NCBI GenBank assembly: GCA_030424825.1
Contig: JAUHWE010000351.1
Span: 1 to 5,550, forward strand
Reading direction: 5' to 3'
DNA length: 5,550 nt
Source: Verrucomicrobiia bacterium
GTDB lineage: Bacteria > Verrucomicrobiota > Verrucomicrobiia > Opitutales > Opitutaceae
The position numbers were made by a program, and so were the translations under genes. Every line of letters begins with the position of its first letter. Position 1 is the first letter of the stretch. Positions 1-5,550 of this stretch are shown piece by piece. The notes beneath the pieces were generated by a model. It made no database searches, was not told where the DNA came from, and saw only the letters and a list, made by a program, of their open reading frames with translations.

Positions 1-2650
1 CCTGACGGTCGGCGCCGACGGCTTCGAACTGCGGCACGCCTTCCGCATCGACGATTTGCACGCCATTCTCGTCCAGAGCCGGTATTTCGGAGGAGAATTC
101 GATGACCGGCTCCCCAGTGGCCTGGTTGAAGCCAGTTATGTAGTAGTACTCGCCGATGCGGCTCCTACCGGTGACGGGGTCTTTGACGTTGAACAGGGCA
201 TTGCGGAAGTTGAGCTCAACGCCTCTCATGTTGTTGCGAGCGAGACCGAAGTTGCCGTCCTGAAACCGTTGGGAGCTCTCATAAAACGTAAGCTTGGTAT
301 CAAGCTTCCCTTGAAGCACATTGAAAGCGATTCCGTATTCCTCCACTGAGCCGGACTGCGGCGCAATGGTGCGGAAGAGGTTGTCGGAGCGCGGCGTGGT
401 GAGGTCGAAGTTTTCGGATTGGTTGCCGAAGACTCTGAGCCAAGGAGTGACGTGGTAGACGATGCCCTTGGTGACAGTGGGCTCCTTCAAGCTGACGATC
501 CCGTTGTCTTGTATGCCGACGTAGTCCGAGCGGCTTGTGCCCGGGTTGTAGTTCGGGGAAGTTGGGTCATCCGTGAAGTCGACGAGCTGATGGTTTATCT
601 GATCGACCTCGTCTTCGCGCCAGCCATAAGTAATGACCACTCGATCGCCAAATAGATAGCTCTGCAAGCTTCCGCCAATGCCGGTGCCGTCGATTTCCGT
701 GCGTCTCTGCTGGAAGCGCCCCTCGCCTGCGCCAATATTAGCGTCAGAGAGAAGCCAGTCGTTCGAGGTGGAGTAGTACAGGAAGGGATGCGAACCCTCC
801 ACGTAAGGTAGCACCGTAGCAGGCATTCCAGTGATGCGAAGTGAAGTGTCGCCAGGCTGAACGGCGTCGCCGATGTAGAAGACCGGATAATGTTGGCGCG
901 ACCCGTTGTTGGCTGGACTGTTCGAAAACAGATCGTTGTTGCCCAAGGCCGAGTAGCTCCACTTGTAGTAGAGAGAGTCTTCGGTGCTGCCGGATGCGAA
1001 GGCGCTGATCTGATGGCGTCCCAGCCAGGCAAAGCGGTCAGTCTTCTCAGCGATGTTGAGATTGTAGGTCGCTTGGACGAGATAGTTATCCGCTTGAATG
1101 TCTTCCGATTCCGCGATGCTGCGGCCGTGAATGAAGGGACGAAGGAAGTTCTGATTTACGCGTCCATCCGGAAGGGATTTGTTGATGTCGATCGATACTC
1201 CCTGTTGTTGGGCGATCGGGCCAAACACCTGCCGCCTTAAATCATCTTCTTTGAGGAAGCTGGCCGACACATAGAAGTCTTCGTTGATTTTTTGCTCGAT
1301 CGAAATCTGCTGCTTTTTGTTGTCAGCCGAGCGGTAAGTGCCAGGCATGCTGGAGAGGTCATAGTCCAGGTAAGGGAAGATGCTCTCGTCTGTCACCTGC
1401 GGGTCGAGGAAGTTGCGAATGCTTGCGTAGGGGTTGCCCGACATGTGAAACTCTTTGCGATTGCCAGAGCCTGTACTGGGCTGTCCTCCATTCTCATTGC
1501 GGGTGCCTTTGCGCGTGTAGATCCCGTCGATGGGATTGTACCAGTCGTTATTGTCGTAAAAGCCACCAAACGACAACTTGAAACCGGGGAGGCGGTCGCG
1601 CAGAATCGCTGGGATGGGTACGGGTTGGCCATTTGCATCGACCGTGAACGGGTGATCAAAGCTGTAGTCAGGCGATGCAGGCGCGATACCGTTGGCGGTG
1701 GGTGTATTGACGGGATCCCAGTAGAAGTTGCGATCGAGGAAGGCGCCCAGTTCCGCCGCAGGGACGCTCTGGTGGGCCTTGTTCCATTCGTCCAGCCATA
1801 GGCTGGCGTAGTCCGCGGCAATCCGGTAGTTCGGGCGGTTTCCGAAGGTATCGATGTCCTCGACATAGGCAGTGATCTTGGTTCCTTCGAAGGGCTTGTA
1901 GGAGCCGGTAAGGTAGATACGGCTGTCTCTATTCTTATTGCCTTCGTACATGTACCTATCTTCGGAGTGCTTAAGGACTGCTCGCACAGCGAGAACGTCC
2001 TCTTTCAGCACGCGCGATACATCCGCTACCCCGCGCACAGTCCCGAAGTTGTCCAGCATTAGCTGAAGTTCGTTCAGGTTACGGCTGAGGTGCGCCTTCT
2101 TGGTGGTGTAGTTGACCACGCCAGCGGGACGGCCCAGTCCGAAGAGGATCGAGTTCGGGCCGCGCAGGAACTGGGCCCGCTCGACGTTGTAGCGATCCAC
2201 GCCGCTACGCACTTTCAGGAAATCCGCGGCAGTGGTGGCGCTTCCTAGGCCGCGGACCCGAATGGCTCCCTCCCCCTGATTACGATCGCCAAAGTCAGTC
2301 CCGACGAAGCCGAGCTGGTGAATACCCGTCTGATCGGTGGTCACCTCGGTTTCGACGCCGGCGACCATTGAGAGACCGTGGGCGAGATCGGTCGCTCCCA
2401 GATCGTCGAGGAATTCGTTGGTGAGGACGGTTACCGAAGCGGCAACGTCTCTGAGCTGAGTGTTCAGACGACTTCCCGCGATGGTCGAGGTCGCGCGGTA
2501 TCCAGTATCGCTCGAGGCGTCGACTTCGAATGGGGAAAGCTCGAAAACGTCTTGTTCTCCAGTAGAGTCTTGAGCGTATATATAAGTGGCCGATAAGGCC
2601 ACGGCTGCCGCGAGCGTGAATCGTACTGCGGTCCTTTTTTGGTGTTTCAT
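1..2650 (-). CDS. TonB-dependent outer-membrane receptor, N-terminal 883 residues (3' end outside window)
   Basis: The product is an outer-membrane beta-barrel that would import a ligand using energy from TonB-ExbBD. Read from the ATG at 2650, the frame stays open to the left edge. Residues 1-26 look like a signal peptide: basic KHQKR, a hydrophobic core, and likely cleavage after YIYA. A TonB-box-like segment follows at 34-43 (DVFELSPFEV), with no STN signalling domain before the plug. The plug spans about 66-186 and contains IRVRGLG (130-136) and the strongly typical RAQFLRGPNSILFGLGRPAG (158-177). The remainder alternates barrel strands with Asn/Gly/Asp-rich loops. Relatives usually run to roughly 1000 residues or more, so the last strands are missing here. 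An in-frame TAA two codons upstream (TAA CAA ATG) fixes the start; there is no clear ribosome binding site. The regulator gene lies upstream on the same strand. Ligand unknown: siderophore-type receptors share this fold, but the nearby sulfatase hints at a glycan-derived or sulfated compound (inference). Confidence 0.95.
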   Translation of the reverse strand, partial: MKHQKRTAVRFTLAAAVALSATYIYAQDSTGEQDVFELSPFEVDASSDTGYRATSTIAGSRLNTQLRDVAASVTVLTNEFLDDLGATDLAHGLSMVAGVETEVTTDQTGIHQLGFVGTDFGDRNQGEGAIRVRGLGSATTAADFLKVRSGVDRYNVERAQFLRGPNSILFGLGRPAGVVNYTTKKAHLSRNLNELQLMLDNFGTVRGVADVSRVLKEDVLAVRAVLKHSEDRYMYEGNKNRDSRIYLTGSYKPFEGTKITAYVEDIDTFGNRPNYRIAADYASLWLDEWNKAHQSVPAAELGAFLDRNFYWDPVNTPTANGIAPASPDYSFDHPFTVDANGQPVPIPAILRDRLPGFKLSFGGFYDNNDWYNPIDGIYTRKGTRNENGGQPSTGSGNRKEFHMSGNPYASIRNFLDPQVTDESIFPYLDYDLSSMPGTYRSADNKKQQISIEQKINEDFYVSASFLKEDDLRRQVFGPIAQQQGVSIDINKSLPDGRVNQNFLRPFIHGRSIAESEDIQADNYLVQATYNLNIAEKTDRFAWLGRHQISAFASGSTEDSLYYKWSYSALGNNDLFSNSPANNGSRQHYPVFYIGDAVQPGDTSLRITGMPATVLPYVEGSHPFLYYSTSNDWLLSDANIGAGEGRFQQRRTEIDGTGIGGSLQSYLFGDRVVITYGWREDEVDQINHQLVDFTDDPTSPNYNPGTSRSDYVGIQDNGIVSLKEPTVTKGIVYHVTPWLRVFGNQSENFDLTTPRSDNLFRTIAPQSGSVEEYGIAFNVLQGKLDTKLTFYESSQRFQDGNFGLARNNMRGVELNFRNALFNVKDPVTGRSRIGEYYYITGFNQATGEPVIEFSSEIPALDENGVQIVDAEGVPQFEAVGADRQ

Positions 2651-2652
2651 TT

Positions 2653-2676
2653 GTTAGTTCGTTAGGTTCTTAGGTT
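2653..2676 (-). repeat. Three imperfect 8-9-base tandem repeats in the receptor leader
   Basis: On the plus strand the leader reads GTTAGTTC, then GTTAGGTTC, then TTAGGTT, so the core TTAG(G)TT occurs three times in tandem. The last copy ends three bases before the receptor start codon (the sequence is on the minus strand relative to the gene). No Shine-Dalgarno sequence is present here, so the repeats occupy the place where ribosomes would bind. Meaning unknown; chance is possible for such short units. Confidence 0.45.
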
Positions 2677-2683
2677 TTCGTTG

Positions 2684-2721
2684 CTTCGCTATTCAATTAG
2701 TTGGGTACCAGAGAAGCGAAG
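2684..2721 (-). promoter_or_regulatory. Inverted repeat in the receptor leader (7-base arms, 24-base loop)
   Basis: CTTCGCT at 2684-2690 is the exact reverse complement of AGCGAAG at 2715-2721. If transcription of the receptor starts further upstream, the RNA could form a hairpin with a large loop ending 33 bases before the ATG. It is not followed by a T run, so it is not an intrinsic terminator. It could instead be a protein-binding dyad or chance. Confidence 0.35.
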
Positions 2722-2745
2722 ATTGCGGGATTGGTAGGCTCTTCC

Positions 2746-2758
2746 GTGATATAATCAC
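2746..2758. promoter_or_regulatory. Perfect dyad GTGATATAATCAC upstream of the receptor gene
   Basis: Arms GTGAT and ATCAC flank ATA, about 95 bases before the receptor start. On the minus strand it reads TGTGATTATATCAC, which resembles a CRP/FNR-type site but with five instead of six bases between TGTGA and TCAC. It also contains a perfect TATAAT on the plus strand (2750-2755) without a matching -35 box. An operator for the receptor promoter is the simplest reading, which is inference. Confidence 0.35.
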
Positions 2759-2788
2759 AAGGGAGCCGATGGGGAATTGGGTAGTCTG

Positions 2789-2800
2789 CCTGAAATCAGG
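2789..2800. promoter_or_regulatory. Perfect dyad CCTGAAATCAGG
   Basis: Five-base arms CCTGA and TCAGG flank AA. It lies about 140 bases before the receptor start and 30 bases beyond the GTGAT/ATCAC dyad, so it may belong to the same control region. It is short enough to be chance. Confidence 0.25.
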
Positions 2801-2837
2801 ATCGGTAAAGAAGTGGGCCGGTATCGGGAATATACTG

Positions 2838-2860
2838 TCAAAATGGATCCCTCCATTTGA
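2838..2860. promoter_or_regulatory. Imperfect hairpin around GGATCC (AAATGGA / TCCATTT)
   Basis: AAATGGA at 2841-2847 pairs with TCCATTT at 2852-2858 across a TCCC loop. The stem can extend on both sides (TCA and GA ends) if one A bulges out. Neither strand has a T run after it, so it does not look like an intrinsic terminator for the upstream regulator gene. An operator, or a structured RNA element in a long leader, is possible. Confidence 0.3.
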
Positions 2861-3111
2861 CCCTAAAGAGTATATAAATCGGGACGTTCAATATCCATGT
2901 TCAAGTTATCTAATTTTTGTACTTTTGCGTAATTTATCAAACGTTTCCAGAAAATGAATCCATAGGTCTCGAATGCATTTGCAGAGTAATTAAAGGACCC
3001 ACGACTTCTTTCAATCAAGCGACTGGAAGCCTTAACAATCTCACACACAATTGGTTTCAGGGAGAATCTGCATCCTGTCCGACTACCTCATCCAGGGGGC
3101 TTTTCACTCAA

Positions 3112-3136
3112 AGATACTATCTATTCGGAAGTATCT
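3112..3136. promoter_or_regulatory. Nested dyads AGATACTATCT and AGATACT-N11-AGTATCT
   Basis: An 11-base perfect palindrome, AGATA-C-TATCT (3112-3122), overlaps a second inverted pair made by AGATACT (3112-3118) and AGTATCT (3130-3136). Three related half-sites within 25 bases suggest a multi-site protein-binding element, though no protein can be named. It lies about 205-230 bases downstream of the regulator's stop codon. Confidence 0.3.
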
Positions 3137-3341
3137 ACTCCTTGTACATAACCTCAACAACCGTCGAGATGCGCTGTGCGAACTGAAAGGATATACGACC
3201 TTCCCTTTCGCTTTAGAGTCTTAGACCCGCCCGTTCCTCAAATTGCATGTCAGAAAAACTACGATACCCTTCATAAGAACCTAAATTTGTAAAAACGCCG
3301 ATTTAGACCTGTAGAGAGTACCTCGATAAATTCCCTCTAAT

Positions 3342-4394
3342 TCAACGTTCGCTCTGCACTCGCTCTCCCGCCGGCTGATGCGCGGACGCAGTGGGACGAC
3401 TTGAAAAGGGGCCGTGATTCTGCCGGTACTTGGACGGTGAAATCCCGACATGCTTTCGGAACCGTTTGGAAAAATGGTAAGGATCGTGAAGGCCAACCGC
3501 CTGCCCAATTTCTGCGATGGACAAGGTTGTGCTGATTAAGAGCTCACGAGCTTCCTGTAGTTGTTTGTCAATGATATAGCTCTTGGGAGAAATTCCCATA
3601 TGCGAGTTAAAGAGCTTCAAGACATGGGATCGGCTTCGATCAATAGTGCCCGCCAAGTCCGCAACTGTGGGAGCTAGATGAAAGCCTTTCTCCACATGGG
3701 CGATCATCCGCACCAACTCCTCAGGATAGCTGTGAGGCGATCCAAATCTTCTTGAACGAAGCCTATACAACTCGTTCACCAACAAGTCCGCAAGGTGCCG
3801 CCCTTCCAACTCGTCCGATCCGTGGGATTCCAAATACCTTCGAATCGTATAGTCGAGCAACAGGCCAATGGGTTCATCCGCCTTTATCTTAAATCGGACT
3901 ACCTCTTCAAATCCAGGCCAATAGGCATCGCTACGATCAGGGGAATCAAACGCGATTTCCGCTTTTTCATGCGGGACGTCGGGAATCCAATCCGAGCCCT
4001 CTCTATAATCTGGGATCAAATGGACATGTCCGGTGAACATCGGGTCTTTGGAATCTGGAATATAGGTTATCTTGCGATTCCATGTCAGGACATACAAGTC
4101 ATGAGGCTCAAGTTCATAGGTTTCACCGTTTACTATAAATCGCCCTCGCCCGCTTTTGCACCAGAACAATCCACGGCTCTGCACACAGCCATTGGTAAAG
4201 CTCTGATCCCCAGCGAACTGAAAATAGCCCGCCCGGCATATCGCGGGAGACAAAAGCGCGGCAGGCAAAGGTCCGTCAATTCCCTGTTTTACTGCCTGAC
4301 TCAACTTTGGCACGAAACGCAAAAAGACAAACACTTCACCACATGTCCATTGTTTTCGAAACTCCGATCCATGTAAAATTGCCGTGGATGTCAT
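3342..4394 (-). CDS. AraC-family transcriptional regulator
   Basis: A DNA-binding regulator of 350 residues that probably senses a small molecule. Residues about 55-130 form a cupin-like AraC ligand-binding region, with SGRGRFIVNGETYELEPHDL (81-100) giving the usual 'G-x-G ... G ... PHDL' pattern. A helical linker follows. The C-terminal AraC DNA-binding domain spans about 225-325. Its first helix-turn-helix lies near 243-268 (TVADLAGTIDRSRSHVLKLF), and its second near 292-323 ends in the family signature HFSKRFRKHVGISPSKYR (307-324). The tail after 325 is basic and probably disordered. The ATG at 4394 is the first in frame after a TGA at 4427-4425, but it has no ribosome binding site and touches a palindrome. 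The first ~45 residues look unlike the family, so a later GTG or TTG start, for example L31, is possible. Divergent from the sulfatase gene, which it probably controls; the receptor gene is a second candidate target (inference). Confidence 0.93.
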   Translation of the reverse strand: MTSTAILHGSEFRKQWTCGEVFVFLRFVPKLSQAVKQGIDGPLPAALLSPAICRAGYFQFAGDQSFTNGCVQSRGLFWCKSGRGRFIVNGETYELEPHDLYVLTWNRKITYIPDSKDPMFTGHVHLIPDYREGSDWIPDVPHEKAEIAFDSPDRSDAYWPGFEEVVRFKIKADEPIGLLLDYTIRRYLESHGSDELEGRHLADLLVNELYRLRSRRFGSPHSYPEELVRMIAHVEKGFHLAPTVADLAGTIDRSRSHVLKLFNSHMGISPKSYIIDKQLQEARELLISTTLSIAEIGQAVGLHDPYHFSKRFRKHVGISPSKYRQNHGPFSSRPTASAHQPAGERVQSER

Positions 4395-4629
4395 TGCTAT
4401 GACATGCCATAGCAGGCTCCCATCTCATTATGATCCGCAACATATACCGAACAAATGTTTTTATTCCCACAGGAGGATCCCCCAAAAGAGAGCCAAATGG
4501 GAACGAACCAATACCAGACGAGGAGAAACATTCCAGTTCCGCTAAGAATATCTACGTTTCAACCAGTCGCTTAAACGGTCCGTATAGCTGATTCCGCAAT
4601 TCGGTCGCGTAGTTTTTTGGAATTTTCAA
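4395..4629. promoter_or_regulatory. Divergent promoter region between regulator and sulfatase genes
   Basis: 235 bases separate the two divergently transcribed genes, so promoters for both should lie here. On the minus strand CATAAT (4433-4428) is a fair -10 box for the regulator gene, but no good -35 box stands 16-18 bases before it. TATGAT (4429-4434) is the overlapping plus-strand candidate, also without a matching -35. An AGGAGG run occurs at 4471-4476 but precedes no plausible gene: the frame 4455-4574 could encode 39 residues with no recognisable features. Weak promoters that need an activator are typical for AraC-controlled genes, which would fit (inference). Confidence 0.6.
4396..4413. 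promoter_or_regulatory. 18-base palindrome next to the regulator start; candidate operator
   Basis: GCTATGACATGCCATAGC is palindromic at 16 of 18 positions: perfect GCTATG / CATAGC arms and a CATG centre, with only positions 7 and 12 unmatched. It ends one base before the regulator ATG at 4394 and would lie between a start site near 4420 and the coding region. A protein bound here could block the regulator gene (autoregulation). AraC proteins themselves usually bind direct repeats rather than palindromes, so another dimeric regulator is also possible. Confidence 0.5.
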
Positions 4630-5550
4630 ATGCCTCTCCCCACTTCACCCAATATCCTACTCCTCTTTACCGATCAACTTCGGGCTGACTGCATTGCGGC
4701 CCTTGGCAATTCGAAAATCAAGACTCCCAATATTGATCGTCTGGTTCGAGAGGGAACCAGTTTTACTCGTTGCTACACGCCAAGTCCCGTCTGCACGCCT
4801 GCTCGCTATTCTTTGGCGACCGGTTTGCCACCCCATGTAACCGGATGTGTCGACAACGTAGAAGCCACATTCAAGTCCCCTAGCTTGATGCAAATGCTAG
4901 GAGAAATTGGATACCAGACTCACGGCGTGGGGAAAATGCATTTTTCGCACAGTCTAGGAGACTGGGGTTTTAGCAGCCGCGACACGTCTGAAGAGCTCAT
5001 TGAAGAGGGAATCCCCGATGACTACCGTACGTTCCTCGATGAAAACGGCTTTCAGCATGTTCTAGACCCTCACGGTCTTCGGAGCGAATTGTACTACCAG
5101 CCTCAGCCTTCACAACTTCCCGAGAAGCTTCACCATACCCATTGGGTCGCGGACCGGAGCATCGATTTCCTGGAAAACCGCGACCCTTCCAAACCATTCT
5201 TTCTCTGGTCTAGCTTCATAAAGCCCCACCCTCCTTTCGAAAGTCCGAATCCCTGGGGACGCCTTTACCGAATGCACGAAATGGTCGAGCCCCTCCTTGC
5301 CGACAACGGAGCGGAGCACCAGACATTCTGGAACAAAGTACAGAATCGCTACAAGTACATGGATGGTGGCGGCTACAACCGACATCTCGCCCGTTCCATT
5401 AAAGCCGCCTACTACGGAACCATCTCGTTTATCGATTATAACATCGGGCGCATTCTGGATGCCCTAGGTGATGAAATTGAGAATACACTGATCGTCTTCT
5501 CGTCCGACCATGGCGAACTGCTTGGGGATTTCGGAAGCTACGGAAAACGG
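4630..5550 (+). CDS. Type I (formylglycine-dependent) sulfatase, N-terminal 307 residues (3' end outside window)
   Basis: Hydrolyses a sulfate ester after conversion of a Cys to formylglycine by a maturation enzyme not present here. The frame is open from the ATG to the right edge. The N-terminal strand NILLLFTDQLRADC carries the metal ligand D15. The activation motif is CTPAR (C55-R59) in SPVCTPARYSLATG. Further active-site candidates are K102 and H104 (GVGKMHFSH), K198 and H200 (IKPHPPF), D293 and H294 (SSDHGE) and K306 (GSYGKR). All positions expected of this family up to the window edge are present, except that the usual GDHG after SDHGE reads GDFG (299-302). No signal peptide: MPLPTSPN leads straight into the first strand, and an in-frame TAG at 4585-4587 with no other ATG rules out a longer ATG start. 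A weak GGA at 4619-4621 is the only ribosome-binding candidate. Families usually have about 450-550 residues, so 150-250 are missing. Substrate not determinable. Confidence 0.95.
   Translation, partial: MPLPTSPNILLLFTDQLRADCIAALGNSKIKTPNIDRLVREGTSFTRCYTPSPVCTPARYSLATGLPPHVTGCVDNVEATFKSPSLMQMLGEIGYQTHGVGKMHFSHSLGDWGFSSRDTSEELIEEGIPDDYRTFLDENGFQHVLDPHGLRSELYYQPQPSQLPEKLHHTHWVADRSIDFLENRDPSKPFFLWSSFIKPHPPFESPNPWGRLYRMHEMVEPLLADNGAEHQTFWNKVQNRYKYMDGGGYNRHLARSIKAAYYGTISFIDYNIGRILDALGDEIENTLIVFSSDHGELLGDFGSYGKR

Larger units (their letters stand above)
2651..3341. other. Non-coding gap between regulator and receptor genes; likely receptor promoter region
   Basis: About 690 bases separate the end of the AraC-type gene from the start of the receptor gene, both on the minus strand. 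Short open frames occur (plus 2769-2957 and 2917-3186, minus 2863-3048). None encodes anything I recognise and they overlap one another, so I do not call them genes. The stretch around 2860-2960 is visibly rich in A+T compared with the flanking genes. It contains the inverted repeats listed separately, but no strong intrinsic terminator for the regulator and no well-spaced pair of -35 and -10 boxes for the receptor. A perfect TTGACA occurs on the minus strand at 2841-2836, but nothing resembling a -10 box lies 16-18 bases after it. An upstream regulatory region of the receptor, or decayed former coding sequence, are both possible. Confidence 0.55.

Noticed and set aside
1292..1801. Long plus-strand open frame (169 residues) and other frames opposite the receptor gene
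   Set aside because: The minus-strand receptor frame is continuous and carries clear family motifs; these are antisense shadows.
2769..2957. Small plus-strand frame preceded by TATAAT and an AAGGGAG-like site
   Set aside because: The -10 box is only about 13 bases before the ATG, leaving no leader for the ribosome site, there is no -35 box, and the 62-residue product has no recognisable features.
2961..3000. GGTCTCGAAT...GGACC considered as a tRNA T-arm remnant or attachment site
   Set aside because: No acceptor stem, anticodon arm or CCA-like end can be built around it, and no integrase gene is nearby.
2917..3186. 89-residue plus-strand frame in the intergenic gap
   Set aside because: No ribosome binding site, no recognisable domain, and it overlaps another spurious frame; probably chance in non-coding DNA.
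3245..3252. GCATGTCA shared with the palindrome at 4396-4413
   Set aside because: A single 8-base match between two regions of this size is expected by chance several times, and the second half of the palindrome is absent.
3281..3306. CTAAAT/ATTTAG inverted repeat with an internal T run, considered as terminator of the regulator gene
   Set aside because: The stem is only six A+T-rich base pairs with a 14-base loop, and the T run lies within the loop rather than after the stem.
4022..4031. Perfect palindrome GGACATGTCC
   Set aside because: It lies inside the regulator coding region, where codon sequence explains it; no reason to call it a site.
3795..4376. 193-residue open frame on the plus strand opposite the regulator gene
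   Set aside because: It lies entirely within the AraC-type gene on the other strand, has no family features, and is a shadow of that coding sequence.
4455..4574. Possible 39-residue small protein in the divergent promoter region
   Set aside because: The AGGAGG lies inside the frame rather than before its ATG, the inner ATG at 4497 has only a weak purine stretch, and the product shows no signal or membrane segment.

Overview
The window carries three protein-coding genes. They fit a glycan- or substrate-uptake locus of a bacterium from the Verrucomicrobiota, most likely Opitutales. The taxonomic guess rests mainly on the outer-membrane receptor. After its signal peptide it has the ELSPFEV segment, followed by GYRATSTIAGSRLN and LRDVAASVTVLT, a layout I associate with the large receptor families of Opitutales. 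None of the three genes has a convincing Shine-Dalgarno sequence. The assignment is inference from motifs; no search was run.

Layout from left to right. Bases 1-2650 (minus strand) hold the N-terminal 883 residues of a TonB-dependent outer-membrane receptor, cut by the left edge and open without interruption. Bases 2651-3341 are about 690 bases with no recognisable gene. This stretch is visibly richer in A+T than the receptor gene and contains several short dyads, so it is the likely regulatory region of the receptor. Bases 3342-4394 (minus strand) hold a complete AraC-family transcriptional regulator with a cupin-like sensor domain and a C-terminal double helix-turn-helix. Bases 4395-4629 are a divergent intergenic region; a near-perfect 18-base palindrome lies one base from the regulator's start codon. 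Bases 4630-5550 (plus strand) hold the first 307 residues of a type I sulfatase with a Cys-type formylglycine motif, cut by the right edge.

How the parts may work together (inference). The receptor would import a ligand across the outer membrane, the sulfatase would remove sulfate esters from it or from a breakdown product, and the AraC regulator would sense an intermediate and control both neighbours. Divergent placement of regulator and sulfatase, with a palindrome between them, fits local control. The sulfatase shows no signal peptide, which suggests it acts in the cytoplasm on a small imported substrate. The substrate cannot be read from the sequence. I see no RNA gene, insertion sequence, CRISPR array or clear intrinsic terminator, and no evidence of a wholly new system. 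The most useful leads are the regulatory dyads and the sulfatase active-site variation.
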